32,147 nucleotides of DNA from CARZYU01 sp964370085 (GTDB taxonomy: Bacteria > Bacillota_I > Bacilli_A > RF39 > UBA660). Made by a program: the position numbers and the translations under genes. Within the stretch, counting starts at the first letter, position 1, and the number at the start of each line of letters is the position of its first letter. A model generated the notes under the pieces. The model had not been told where the DNA came from. It saw only the letters and a program-made list of their open reading frames with translations, and ran no database searches. Location: the NCBI GenBank assembly GCA_964370085.1, contig CAYJHI010000006.1, forward strand, positions 1 through 32,147, given 5' to 3'. Shown here piece after piece: positions 7,695 to 15,594 of this stretch.

Positions 7695-9125
7695 ATGAAT
7701 ATAGGAATAGATATAGATAATGTAATATCAAATTTTAACGAAATGTTATTAAGTGAGTTTTTAAAATATGATAAATCACTAAGAAATAGTGGAATAATAG
7801 ATGAAAATAAATATATTACAAAAGGAATGTTTGATTGGTCTCATGAAGAATTAGATAATTTTTATAAAACCAACATTGAGAGAATTGTAAGCAATTTAGA
7901 TACAATCAATGATTCTGTAAAATACATTAATAGACTAAAAAATGAAGGTCATAACATATACATAATAACAGGTAGAAATAACGGTGAATATACAAACCCT
8001 TATGATATAACTATTAATTGGTTAAATAATAAAGGCATAAATTTTGATAAATTAATTTTAACTAATGCATATTTACATGATAAATATATAGAATGTAAAA
8101 ATAATGACATTGATATATTTATTGATGACTCAGAAAATATGTGCATAGAATGTGTTAAAAATGGAATCCATACTTTACTATTTGATACTCCGTTTAATAA
8201 AAATAATAATTATATTACACGAGTTAATAATTGGAAAGAAGTTTATAATTATATTACGAACTATAAAATAAAAGTTATATTAGATACTGATACTTATAAT
8301 GAGTGTGATGACCAATTCGCTTTGGCTTATTTATTAAAATCTACTGATAAATTTGATGTACAAGCAATTACAATCGCTCCCTACTCTAACAAAATGTGTA
8401 CAATCAAAGATGGACTTAATAATAGTTATAACGAAGTCTTAAAAATATCAGATTACTTAAAAATTGATAATAAAAGCAAAACTTATATAGGTGCAGATTC
8501 ATATTTAGAAAATAATGAATATATTATTTCTGATGCTTCAAAACAAATCATAAACATTGCTTTAAACAACGAAAAGACATACATACTTGCTATAGGTGCA
8601 TTAACTAATGTTGCTAGTGCAATTATGATGAACCCTAGTATAACCGATAAAATAGAAGTAATTTGGTTAGGTGGACATGCAATAAATTATAAAGATAATT
8701 TAGAATTTAATTTTAAACAAGATATAAAAGCTGTTAAAAGTGTTTTTGAATCAAAAGTAAAATTAACTATTCTACCTTGTGAGGGTGTTGTTAGAAAACT
8801 AGAAATAACTATAGATGAATTAAAAGAAAAATTAATTAAAAATGATTTGAATAATTATCTTATACGAAGATTTAATAATGATGGTTACCATGGCGAACAA
8901 TATAAAAGACCTATTTGGGATATAAGCGCAATTGCATATTTAATAAATAGAAACTGGTTTAAAATTAAAAAGATTAACTGTCCTACAATAAATGATGACA
9001 CTACTTATAAAACAAATACTCAAAATCATAAAATAACTTATGTATCTGACTTAAATAGAAATTTAATATATGAAGACCTATTCAAAAAATTAAACAGCAA
9101 AAATATTAAAGGAGATAATAACTAA
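7695..9125 (+). CDS. Fusion: DxD-type 5'-nucleotidase (HAD, NT5C-like) + inosine/uridine-type nucleoside hydrolase
   Basis: Residues 1-190 form a HAD phosphatase of the 5'(3')-deoxyribonucleotidase type: D6-I-D8 (nucleophile and acid), motif II IITGR at 90-94 and motif IV IDD near 143-145. Residues about 192-470 form a nucleoside hydrolase with the Ca-binding DTDxxxxxDD signature at 197-206 (DTDTYNECDD), IGALTNVASA, WLGGH and WDISAIAYL near the C-terminus. The chain could dephosphorylate a nucleotide and then cut the N-glycosidic bond, turning (d)NMP into base and sugar. Known nucleoside hydrolases normally have DTDxGxDD; here the segment is two residues longer and lacks Gly. GGAG lies just upstream, and the next HD gene starts in a TAATG overlap. 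Each domain is clear; the joint activity is inferred. Confidence 0.85.
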   Translation: MNIGIDIDNVISNFNEMLLSEFLKYDKSLRNSGIIDENKYITKGMFDWSHEELDNFYKTNIERIVSNLDTINDSVKYINRLKNEGHNIYIITGRNNGEYTNPYDITINWLNNKGINFDKLILTNAYLHDKYIECKNNDIDIFIDDSENMCIECVKNGIHTLLFDTPFNKNNNYITRVNNWKEVYNYITNYKIKVILDTDTYNECDDQFALAYLLKSTDKFDVQAITIAPYSNKMCTIKDGLNNSYNEVLKISDYLKIDNKSKTYIGADSYLENNEYIISDASKQIINIALNNEKTYILAIGALTNVASAIMMNPSITDKIEVIWLGGHAINYKDNLEFNFKQDIKAVKSVFESKVKLTILPCEGVVRKLEITIDELKEKLIKNDLNNYLIRRFNNDGYHGEQYKRPIWDISAIAYLINRNWFKIKKINCPTINDDTTYKTNTQNHKITYVSDLNRNLIYEDLFKKLNSKNIKGDNN

Positions 9126-9721
9126 TGAATAGTAAAGAAGCAATAGAATTGTTAAATAAATTTAATTATAAAGAAAACAAGAGATGGATAGAACACTCTA
9201 TTTGTGTAGGAAATTGTGCAGGTATAATTGCTAAAAATTTGAACTTAGATGAAGATTATGCCAAAACACTTGGGTATATTCATGATATAGGTAAAAGTTT
9301 TAATGAACATGACGGAGTTTTTCCTCATGCAATAAATGGATATAATTACATTAAAGAACTTGGATATGACGAAAAATATGCAGGAATATGTATTAAACAT
9401 TCATTTTTAAATAATGATATTGATTGTATATCCAATGATCGTGATGAAACTGATAAGAGTAATAAACACTATAATTTTGTTAATGAATATATTAAAGACG
9501 AATATACAATATATGAAAAAATTATTAACCTATGCGATCTAATGTGTACACACAAAATCCTTACTATAGATAAAAGAATGATGGATCTACTCGTAAGACA
9601 TGGAGTATTTGCAAAAACCCATTACCATATTGTTGAGACTATCAAATTAAAAGAATACTTCGATAAATTACTAGGATATAATCTATACTCATTATTTCCT
9701 GAAATTCAAGAAAACATTTAA
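9125..9721 (+). CDS. HD-domain phosphohydrolase
   Basis: This 198-residue metal-dependent phosphohydrolase has the HD signature H24, H53-D54 (YIHDIGKS) and a distal D138 (NLCDLM), with further His at 68 and 92, so the full ligand set is present. Substrates of HD proteins include dNMPs, (p)ppGpp and cyclic nucleotides; the neighbours point to nucleotides. Translation is coupled to the fusion gene through a TAATG overlap, with AAAGGAG inside the upstream gene. It differs from the HD paralogues at 9738 and 23325 in length and motif context, so it is a separate subfamily. Confidence 0.8.
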   Translation: MNSKEAIELLNKFNYKENKRWIEHSICVGNCAGIIAKNLNLDEDYAKTLGYIHDIGKSFNEHDGVFPHAINGYNYIKELGYDEKYAGICIKHSFLNNDIDCISNDRDETDKSNKHYNFVNEYIKDEYTIYEKIINLCDLMCTHKILTIDKRMMDLLVRHGVFAKTHYHIVETIKLKEYFDKLLGYNLYSLFPEIQENI

Positions 9722-9737
9722 TAAAGGAATATTCAAA

Positions 9738-10241
9738 ATGAAGAAAAAGAAAGAAAATTTACAAGAATTCTATGAAATCATCAATCCTATATTATTGAGT
9801 GAAGAATTTTTAAAAAGAAAAAATTGACCTCATCACGATAGAACTAGTACATATACACATTGTTTAAATGTATCTAAACGTGCTTATCTATTAGCTAAAA
9901 GATGGAATAAAGATTATAAAAGTGCTGCTATTGCTGGTTTGCTCCATGATTTTTATCCAAATAAACTAGAAGACAGAGAACATATTTTCAAACTTCTCGC
10001 CAAACATAATTTTATACATGGAAAACAAGCGGTGGAAAATTCAAAAATATTTTATCCTGAATACTTGAATAGTAAAATTGAAAATGCTATTAAATGTCAT
10101 ATGTTCCCTTTAGTATTACCTCCATCATGCACAACAGGTTGGATAGTATTACTTGCTGACAAAACTGAGTCTCTCGATGTACTTATTGACATTATAAATA
10201 TCCCTAGATACTTCAGAAAAAAAGATGAAAATTTAAAATAA
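9738..10241 (+). pseudogene. HD hydrolase gene interrupted by a single in-frame TGA
   Basis: The frame from ATG 9738 (AAAGGAAT upstream) to the TAA at 10239-10241 would give 167 residues, but codon 30 (9825-9827) is TGA. The rest is intact and collinear with the 173-residue HD protein encoded at 23325-23846: both share FL(K/R)R then PHH, THCLNVS/DHSLRVS, AAIAGLLHD, KHNFIHGKQA/QHGFVHAKEA, ENAIKCHMFPL/ENAIVRHMFPL and the C-terminal GWIV/GWVV. TGA is a stop elsewhere in the window, so this is a nonsense pseudogene or one rescued by readthrough. A restart at the ATG at 9939 would lose the first metal His. Confidence 0.75.
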
Positions 10242-10256
10242 CTGAAGCGTCTTTTG

Positions 10257-10297
10257 CAAAAGTTATAGATACCTACGCCCTTGCTCCAAAAAAAATT
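10257..10297. repeat. 3' element, copy D (first half only)
   Basis: About 39 of these bases match 12101-12140 with a few differences (shared AAAGTTATAGATACCTAC, then CTTGCT-CAAAAA). Copy A carries a related TCACTCGCTCCAA. The hairpin half of the family is missing; instead a direct repeat GCGTCTTTTG (10247-10256 and 10311-10320) flanks it. Confidence 0.6.
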
Positions 10298-10320
10298 GTT
10301 GTCGCACTGAGCGTCTTTTG

Positions 10321-10352
10321 AAAATATCAATCTGAAACATGATTGATATTTT
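10321..10352. terminator. 12-bp perfect hairpin after the broken HD gene
   Basis: AAAATATCAATC and GATTGATATTTT pair perfectly around an 8-base loop. It ends in TTTT and follows the 6983-10241 gene run, so it probably ends that transcript. Its A/T symmetry would let it act both ways. Confidence 0.6.
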
Positions 10353-10434
10353 CATATTTAAACGTAGAAATAAAAAAGAGTATGTGATAAACTATATATA
10401 ATAATAAATTAATTAATATAAGTGTAGAACTTAG

Positions 10435-10563
10435 AAAAAAATTGAAAGTACCTATAAATATCATAAGTTACCATTTGATATTCAAAATAGATTTAATAAA
10501 TTAGGTAATCTGACTAAAGAAGTATTAAAAAGTTATGAAGTAAGAGAATATATTTTTTTTTAA
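10435..10563 (+). pseudogene. Possible decayed gene fragment in the 345-bp gap
   Basis: A 42-codon open stretch without any ATG ends at TAA 10561-10563. It reads like ordinary protein (STYKYHKLPFDIQNRFNKLG then LTKEVLKSYEV), with balanced composition unlike the flanking poly-A/T. I do not recognise the family. Together with copy D and the hairpin at 10321 it is all I see between 10242 and 10586. Confidence 0.3.
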
Positions 10564-10586
10564 TTTAGTAACAGAAACGAGAAAAT

Positions 10587-11423
10587 ATGAATAATTTAAT
10601 TATAATCGTTATAATAGCAGCTATAATCAATAGCATTGCTCAAGTAATTGATAAAAAAATTGTAAAAAAAGGAATTAAAAGAAAAGATTATTTCTATTTA
10701 ATGTGCTTGTCAATGATTCCTTTTGCACTAATAATGACTATTATAGAATATAAAACTGGAAATTTAAAATTTGAATTTAATATACTTTTGATTGTTCTAT
10801 TAATATTAGCAATGATTTTTCGCTATATTAAACAAAATACAGTAGTCGGGTGTTTAAAACATTTAAATCCCTATGAAGATGCTGCATACATGACTATTGG
10901 AATTGTATTTGCATATATAATTGATGTATTTTTAGGTAGTCAAACACTATTGATTGACTCAGCATTTGCAATAATTTCAATACTTTTAGGCGTTTTTTTC
11001 ATAGCAGATTCAAAATTGAAACTGAATAATTTAAAAAAAGATTTATTTATAAGAATAACAGCCACATTAATTATAAGTTACATTACATATTTTGCGCTAA
11101 AATATATATCTAATGCTCTGTTTCTTTTAATAATAAATTTAATATTAACTCTATCTTTTTCAGTAAAATATAAAAAAGAATATTACATCAAAAATAAAAA
11201 TATAGTAAAATGGGTTTTTATTCAACAAAGTTTTGGATTTATATATTTATATTTAACTAATTATATAATAAGTAATTCAGTAACACTTTCCTCATGTATA
11301 TCACCCACTGCTTTAATATTTTTATTAATTATTGCTATAATATCAAATAAACATGAAAAACCAAAGTTAATTCAAATTATAGGTGTTATTGGTATAGTAC
11401 TAGGATTATTTCTATTAAGATAA
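10587..11423 (+). CDS. DMT/EamA-type membrane transporter
   Basis: The 278-residue integral membrane protein has about ten hydrophobic segments in two repeats of five and short Lys-rich loops. It begins INSIAQVIDKKIVKKGIKRKDY, typical of EamA/DMT N-termini (helix 1 then a basic cytoplasmic loop), and ends IGVIGIVLGLFLLR, the usual last helix. DMT proteins export or exchange metabolites, amino acids or nucleotide-related compounds; the substrate cannot be read from sequence. Its place among nucleotide-degrading enzymes makes export of a base, nucleoside or sugar possible (inference). The ribosome site is weak (CGAGAA). The gene ends 64 bp before the nucleotidase start at 11488. Confidence 0.75.
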   Translation: MNNLIIIVIIAAIINSIAQVIDKKIVKKGIKRKDYFYLMCLSMIPFALIMTIIEYKTGNLKFEFNILLIVLLILAMIFRYIKQNTVVGCLKHLNPYEDAAYMTIGIVFAYIIDVFLGSQTLLIDSAFAIISILLGVFFIADSKLKLNNLKKDLFIRITATLIISYITYFALKYISNALFLLIINLILTLSFSVKYKKEYYIKNKNIVKWVFIQQSFGFIYLYLTNYIISNSVTLSSCISPTALIFLLIIAIISNKHEKPKLIQIIGVIGIVLGLFLLR

Positions 11424-11487
11424 TATTTTGAAAATATTGATTCCTACAAATACTTTATTATATAATATATCTATTGAGGTGATAATT

Positions 11488-12099
11488 ATGAGAATTGGAA
11501 TAGATATTGATGGAGTTCTTACCGATATAGAAAAATTTGAATTAGAATATGGAACAAAGTGGTTTTTTGAAAGATGTAACAAAAAATTAGCAATTAATAA
11601 TAATTGTTATGGTAGTTGCAAAAAATTTAACATTACCATAGAAGAAGACAATACTTTTTGGAATGATGCAATCTGGGAATACATTAAAATTCCAGCAAGG
11701 AGTTATGCAAGTGAAGTCATAAAAATGTTAAAAGAAAATGGACACGAAATATATATTGTAACTGCTCGAGTTAGTGATGTTTCTTATGCAAAAAATATGA
11801 CTAAAGAAAAAGCAGAAGTAATTGTTAAAAATTGGCTTAAAGACGAAAAAATTCATTATGACAAACTCATTTTTACAACAAAAAATAAAATTCCCTTTAT
11901 ATTAGAACACAATGTTGATATTATGATTGATGATAAACCTAGAAACATTTTAGATATATCTAAACACATTCCAGTTATGAATTATATTTGTAGTTCTAAT
12001 AAAGATATAACTGGTAAAAATATATTCCCCGTTTATAGTTGGTATGATATCTATATATTAATACAAAAAATGCAAAAAGATATAACTCAATCCTCTTAA
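11488..12099 (+). CDS. DxD-type 5'-nucleotidase-like HAD phosphatase, paralogue 2
   Basis: The start at 11488 has GAGGTG 7 bases upstream; a TTG-initiated extension from 11428 has no ribosome site and does not match the family. The 203-residue product opens RIGIDIDGVLTD with D6 and D8, has motif II IYIVTAR and motif IV IMIDDKPRNI, the layout of NT5C-type deoxynucleotidases and related HAD phosphatases. An insert with clustered Cys (NCYGSCKKF near 45-55) is specific to this copy and could be a cap or metal-binding loop. It is homologous to the first domain of the 7695 fusion and to the 12277 gene. Copy C of the 3' element follows directly. Confidence 0.78.
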   Translation: MRIGIDIDGVLTDIEKFELEYGTKWFFERCNKKLAINNNCYGSCKKFNITIEEDNTFWNDAIWEYIKIPARSYASEVIKMLKENGHEIYIVTARVSDVSYAKNMTKEKAEVIVKNWLKDEKIHYDKLIFTTKNKIPFILEHNVDIMIDDKPRNILDISKHIPVMNYICSSNKDITGKNIFPVYSWYDIYILIQKMQKDITQSS

Positions 12100-12100
12100 T

Positions 12101-12159
12101 CAAAAGTTATAGATACCTACTCACTTGCTACAAAAAGAATTAATTCAAACTTTTATTAG
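12101..12159. repeat. 3' element, copy C, with terminator-like hairpin
   Basis: The first 40 bases match copy D (10257-10297). The second part (12134-12159) matches the hairpin half of copies A and B, keeping CTTTTATTAG and the following GATTTTTA. Relative to TCGAAC/GTTCGA one stem pair has changed on both sides (G-C to A-T), keeping pairing, while another pair is lost. It lies 2 bp after the nucleotidase stop and likely ends its transcript. Confidence 0.6.
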
Positions 12160-12216
12160 CTTGATTTTTATACACTACTTTCCTTTTTTCTTGTTTAACT
12201 ATTTATTTATAAGCAT

Positions 12217-12248
12217 CACTAATATATTATTATTATTTTATATTAGTG
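12217..12248. promoter_or_regulatory. 10-bp inverted repeat upstream of the 12277 gene
   Basis: CACTAATATA (12217-12226) and TATATTAGTG (12239-12248) are perfect complements around a 12-base AT spacer, ending 29 bp before the start codon. No T run follows, so an operator or a 5'-UTR hairpin is likelier than a terminator. Confidence 0.45.
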
Positions 12249-12276
12249 TAAAGTATTCAAAAAAGGAGGAGTACAA

Positions 12277-12852
12277 ATGAATATAGGAATAGATATAGAT
12301 GGAACTATAACAGATATAAATAAACAATTAGATGATGAACTGATAAACTACTTAAAGTCTATCAACAAATTAGCCAATAATCAAAACGCTATCATCGATA
12401 GAAATGATGGACAAAATATTAAAATTAAATACAATTTAACTGATAGTGAATTAAAATATTTTTTAGGACCCATACAAGAAAATATAACTGATAATGCTAA
12501 ACCTAGAATCAACGCAGTTAAAACTATTAACAAATTAAAAGAACAAGGTATGAAGATAATAATTATAACTGCCAGAGATAGCGAATTCCATTTAGATCCT
12601 TATAATCAAAGCAAACATTGGCTAGATCAACATAATATTATTTACGATAAATTAATAGTTAATGCCCGAGATAAAGCAAAGATATGTTTAGAAGAAAAAA
12701 TAACTTATTTAATAGATGATTCAGAATATAATTGGCAAAGTGTAAATAATATAGGTATTAAAACAATTAAAATAATTCCTTCAAAAAATATTCCTAAAGA
12801 AAATGAATATAACAACTGGGATGATATATATAGTTATATTACTAACAATTAA
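12277..12852 (+). CDS. DxD-type 5'-nucleotidase-like HAD phosphatase, paralogue 3
   Basis: The 191-residue product starts MNIGIDIDGTITDINKQ (D6, D8), nearly the same start as the fusion protein at 7695. Motif II is IIIITARD and motif IV YLIDDSEYNW. Length and motifs fit a single-domain NT5C-like HAD phosphatase without a hydrolase partner. A strong AAGGAGG is 8 bases upstream. It is cytosolic and predicted to dephosphorylate a nucleoside monophosphate or similar small phosphate ester. It is the third such domain within 5.2 kb, and their sequences have diverged strongly, so they may differ in substrate. Confidence 0.8.
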   Translation: MNIGIDIDGTITDINKQLDDELINYLKSINKLANNQNAIIDRNDGQNIKIKYNLTDSELKYFLGPIQENITDNAKPRINAVKTINKLKEQGMKIIIITARDSEFHLDPYNQSKHWLDQHNIIYDKLIVNARDKAKICLEEKITYLIDDSEYNWQSVNNIGIKTIKIIPSKNIPKENEYNNWDDIYSYITNN

Positions 12853-12881
12853 TTGCAATAATTAAAATAATGTATTATAAT
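12853..12881 (+). promoter_or_regulatory. Sigma-A promoter for the 12901 gene
   Basis: TTGCAA (12853-12858), 17-bp spacer, TATAAT (12876-12881). AGGAGG follows about 10 bp downstream, leaving a very short leader. Confidence 0.65.
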
Positions 12882-12900
12882 ATCACTCACAGGAGGACTT

Positions 12901-13308
12901 ATGGACTTATTTACAGTATTAAAAGACCAATTACAAAATGAAAACCAAAATCAAGTTAACAAAACTTTAGAAACAATTGACGAAAAATATTTAATTTCAA
13001 CAGAATATGAGTATACAGCAGATAAACACAATACTAGTACAATTTATAATATTGAATTCAATGACGATCAATTAGAATTATATATTCATACTTCATTAAA
13101 AATTGTAAAAGGATCAAGTGAAAATGAAACTTATAAAGGCAGTGGTATATTAATAACTACTACCACGTTAACAGGCAAAGACTTTCCCGTTGCCAACTAC
13201 CGTCTATATCGTCTAGATGGAATCATCGAAGAATGTGATGTAGATTACAATCTAGAACCAACAAATAACAACCAAAAAAAGTTTTGCAAATTGCTAAATC
13301 AAAATTAA
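12901..13308 (+). CDS. Small unknown soluble protein
   Basis: The 135-residue product is unrecognised. It is hydrophilic and acidic, with no Cys until the C-terminal part and no signal peptide. Alternating beta-like stretches (STEYEYTADKHNTSTIYNIEF, then QLELYIHTSLKIV and GILITTTTL) suggest a small beta-rich domain. It has its own strong promoter and AGGAGG site and ends in a bidirectional terminator shared with tag. Nothing in the sequence supports a specific function. Confidence 0.6.
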   Translation: MDLFTVLKDQLQNENQNQVNKTLETIDEKYLISTEYEYTADKHNTSTIYNIEFNDDQLELYIHTSLKIVKGSSENETYKGSGILITTTTLTGKDFPVANYRLYRLDGIIEECDVDYNLEPTNNNQKKFCKLLNQN

Positions 13309-13332
13309 AAAGAAATGACTATTCATTTCTTT
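13309..13332. terminator. Bidirectional terminator between 12901 gene and tag
   Basis: Perfect 10-bp stem AAAGAAATGA/TCATTTCTTT around CTAT, with A and T runs outside on both sides, overlaps the end of tag and lies just after the convergent stop. It separates the plus-strand accessory island from the minus-strand block. Confidence 0.75.
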
Positions 13333-13876
13333 TATTATGCAAAAAACAATTTTTATCATGAGAATTGATAATACCTACTGCTTGCAAATAAGAATAAATA
13401 ATAACAGTACCTACAAATCTCATTCCTCTTTTAAACAAATCTTTAGAAATGTTATCTGATATAACAGAACTAACTTTATCATACTCATAAATAATATCAT
13501 TACCCACAAATATTTTTAAATAATTATAAAAAGAGCCATATTCTAAAATAAGTTCCTTAAATATAATAGCATTCTTAACACTAGCTTTAATTTTAAGTTT
13601 ATTTCTAATTATTAAAGGATTATTAGCAAGTTCATTTTTCTTATTATCATCGTAATTACTAACTTTATCTATATCAAAATTATCATATGCTTCCCTAAAA
13701 TACTCTCTCTTATTCAAAACACATTCCCAAGATAATCCAGCATGAAAAGACTCTAATATTAACATTTCAAATAAATGATGATCATCTACTTTAAAATTAC
13801 CCCACTCCTCATCATGATATTTAATATATTTAGGATTTTTTAAATCACTAGCCCATTTACATCTTTTCTTATTCAT
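13319..13876 (-). CDS. tag: DNA-3-methyladenine glycosylase I
   Basis: It excises 3-methyladenine from alkylated DNA, starting base-excision repair. Of 185 residues, RCKWAS near the N-terminus and YHDEEWG at about 20-26 are the Tag signature, followed by FEMLILESFHAGLSWECVL. Zinc ligands of the HhH-Tag fold are present: C6, H21 and the C-terminal HDKNC. The length is normal for Tag. The start codon overlaps the stop of ogt (TAATG), so the two alkylation-repair enzymes are translationally coupled. The start is fixed by that overlap and by the conserved N-terminus. Confidence 0.93.
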   Translation of the reverse strand: MNKKRCKWASDLKNPKYIKYHDEEWGNFKVDDHHLFEMLILESFHAGLSWECVLNKREYFREAYDNFDIDKVSNYDDNKKNELANNPLIIRNKLKIKASVKNAIIFKELILEYGSFYNYLKIFVGNDIIYEYDKVSSVISDNISKDLFKRGMRFVGTVIIYSYLQAVGIINSHDKNCFLHNKRNE

Positions 13877-14412
13877 TATAAAGCAGTTCCCCTCACAGGT
13901 ATTTTATATTTAGAAACATCTATTCCCTCTAATTCTAAAAGTTTAATTTTCATAAAAATACCACCACCATAACCTACTAAATTATTATTACTTCCAACTA
14001 CTCTATGACAAGGAACAATAATTGAAATAGGATTATGCCCAATCGCATTCCCAACAGCTTGACTAGACATTGATTTAAGACCTCTTTTCTTAGCAATCAT
14101 TCTCGCAATATCCCCATATGTATATACTTCGCCATAAGGAATATCACATAAAATTTTCCAAACTTCAATTCTAAAATCACTACCTTCAAAATAAATAGGA
14201 ATATCATCAATAGAAGGATTTAATCCTTTAAAATAATCATCAAGCCATTTCTTAGTCTTAATAAAAATGTCTAAATCATTATTTTCTTTTTCTCCAACAG
14301 AAAAATCATCAAGAAAACGATGCTTATCACCCTTAATAGCAATTAACTTATCATTGTCACTAACTAACATTAATTTCCCAACAGGACTCAAATAATAACT
14401 AAAATATTTCAT
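13876..14412 (-). CDS. ogt: Methylated-DNA--protein-cysteine methyltransferase
   Basis: It repairs O6-methylguanine by transferring the methyl group to its own Cys. The 178-residue chain has an N-terminal ribonuclease-like domain and a C-terminal ATase domain with IPYGEVYTYGDIA (91-103), QAVGNAIGHNPI and the active-site IVPCHRV with C135, ending with YGGG and LLELEG. It lacks an AraC-type domain, so it is the stand-alone Ogt form. First gene of the ogt-tag operon behind a near-consensus promoter at 14431-14459. The operon duplicates the alkylation-repair logic of ada regulons, but no regulator is adjacent. Confidence 0.93.
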   Translation of the reverse strand: MKYFSYYLSPVGKLMLVSDNDKLIAIKGDKHRFLDDFSVGEKENNDLDIFIKTKKWLDDYFKGLNPSIDDIPIYFEGSDFRIEVWKILCDIPYGEVYTYGDIARMIAKKRGLKSMSSQAVGNAIGHNPISIIVPCHRVVGSNNNLVGYGGGIFMKIKLLELEGIDVSKYKIPVRGTAL

Positions 14413-14430
14413 AAAATATCACCTACTAAA

Positions 14431-14459
14431 AGTATAAAACAATTAACATAAATAGTCAA
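14431..14459 (-). promoter_or_regulatory. Sigma-A promoter of ogt-tag
   Basis: Minus strand TTGACT (14454-14459), 17-bp spacer, TATACT (14431-14436), 19 bp before the ogt start. The -35 box almost touches the stop of the upstream surface-protein gene. Confidence 0.7.
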
Positions 14460-14461
14460 AA

Positions 14462-15517
14462 TTAAGGTTCTAAAAAACCTCCAGTACCTATATTACTATA
14501 ATATTCTTTGGTAACAGTATCCCAGTAACAAACTTCTCCAGTATCATCTAATTTAACAGGAATAAAGTTTCTAATCATTACACCTGTAGTTGCATCAACT
14601 ATTTTAAAATATTTAATTCTTCCTATAAAATATCTAGTATCTATACCTCCATCCCAGTTAACTATATTTGCACCCAATAATATTGACGCCTCATGCTCTT
14701 TCGGAACTAACGCTTGACCAAATACAGAAACATTATATCCATCTATTGTAAATTTAGTACGAGAATAATATAATTCATGCCACAATTTTTGATAAAAATA
14801 TTTACCTGAATAAGTCATAGTTGAACCACCGTAACTATTAATTATCGTACCTCCATTTAACATATATACACCTAAAGTATAATTAGTTGTTTTACGTCCA
14901 CTAAATAACCAAACTCCATCCTTTGTTAAATTCGGCTCAAACCAATAAGTACTTTCAAATATATAATCACCAGTATTCATAACACCAGTATCAATATACT
15001 CATTACCCGAACTAACTAAATATTCTAACTTTTCAAAAGGAACTACAATAAAATCATAATTTAGACTAAGTGATAAATCCATATCACTATTTATACTATT
15101 CTCATAATAAAATCTAATTTCTATTATACTAATACTGTTAGGTTCAAAAAATAAAGATTCACCATTAATAACTTCATACCTAATATTACTATTACTATTC
15201 AAAAGTTCATTTATATTGTTTAAATAATAATTTTCACTAGTGTCATTTGTAACTTCAACATGAAAAGTGATAGAAGAATTTTGACTTGGTAAAGAAATAT
15301 TTAAATCAGTTTGAGTATTAGAAAAAAAGGAATTATAAGTTTCATGTGCACCATTAAGATTACTAGCAATACTTATATTAGATATCCTAAATTCACTATT
15401 ACCACTAACAAAAGCTTCACCGCTAATAGAAAATTCCGTATTTAAAGAAGCATATCCAATACTCATCAAAAGAATACAAATGAAAACATAAACAATAAAT
15501 AATCGATTTATTTTCAT
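14462..15517 (-). CDS. Membrane-anchored or secreted surface protein with LamG-like domain
   Basis: Residues 1-24 form an N-terminal export signal or anchor (basic KINR, then a hydrophobic run ending SIGYASL). The region just after it (LNTEFSISGEAFV) resembles SipW/TasA-associated surface proteins common in gut Bacillota. Residues about 25-155 form a beta-rich Ser/Asn-rich domain. From about 165 (EYLVSSGNEYIDTGV) to the end there is a concanavalin-like/LamG-type jelly roll of the kind that opens with a YIDTG motif and ends NFIPVKLDDTGEVCYWDTVT. No LPXTG is visible. It is likely exported and displayed, binding glycans or matrix (inference). It has an extended -10 promoter and no operon partner. 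Confidence 0.7.
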   Translation of the reverse strand: MKINRLFIVYVFICILLMSIGYASLNTEFSISGEAFVSGNSEFRISNISIASNLNGAHETYNSFFSNTQTDLNISLPSQNSSITFHVEVTNDTSENYYLNNINELLNSNSNIRYEVINGESLFFEPNSISIIEIRFYYENSINSDMDLSLSLNYDFIVVPFEKLEYLVSSGNEYIDTGVMNTGDYIFESTYWFEPNLTKDGVWLFSGRKTTNYTLGVYMLNGGTIINSYGGSTMTYSGKYFYQKLWHELYYSRTKFTIDGYNVSVFGQALVPKEHEASILLGANIVNWDGGIDTRYFIGRIKYFKIVDATTGVMIRNFIPVKLDDTGEVCYWDTVTKEYYSNIGTGGFLEP

Positions 15518-15552
15518 ATTACCAGCCTTTCTACAAGTTTATTATTATCTAT

Positions 15553-15582
15553 AGTATACCAAATAAAAAAGTAAATAGCCAA
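15553..15582 (-). promoter_or_regulatory. Promoter of the surface-protein gene
   Basis: Minus strand TTGGCT, 18-bp spacer, TATACT (15553-15558) with TGG before it (extended -10). The -35 lies in the loop and arm of the terminator of the upstream gene. Confidence 0.5.
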
Positions 15583-15594
15583 AACTATTCACTT
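15565..15594 (-). terminator. Terminator of the HsdR_N-like gene
   Basis: AAGTGAATAG and CTATTTACTT (minus strand) pair over 10 bp with one G-T pair around a 6-base loop and run into T. The stop codon of the gene ending at 15593 lies in the stem. Its stem nearly copies the terminator at 16743-16772. Confidence 0.7.

Noticed and set aside
9825..9827. TGA read as tryptophan or selenocysteine
   Set aside because: ATGA overlaps at other genes use TGA as stop, Trp is TGG throughout, and no SECIS-like structure was seen; a nonsense mutation is simpler.
47..12159. Integron attC sites
   Set aside because: The elements do not show the GTTRRRY/RYYYAAC core pair and no integron integrase is present.
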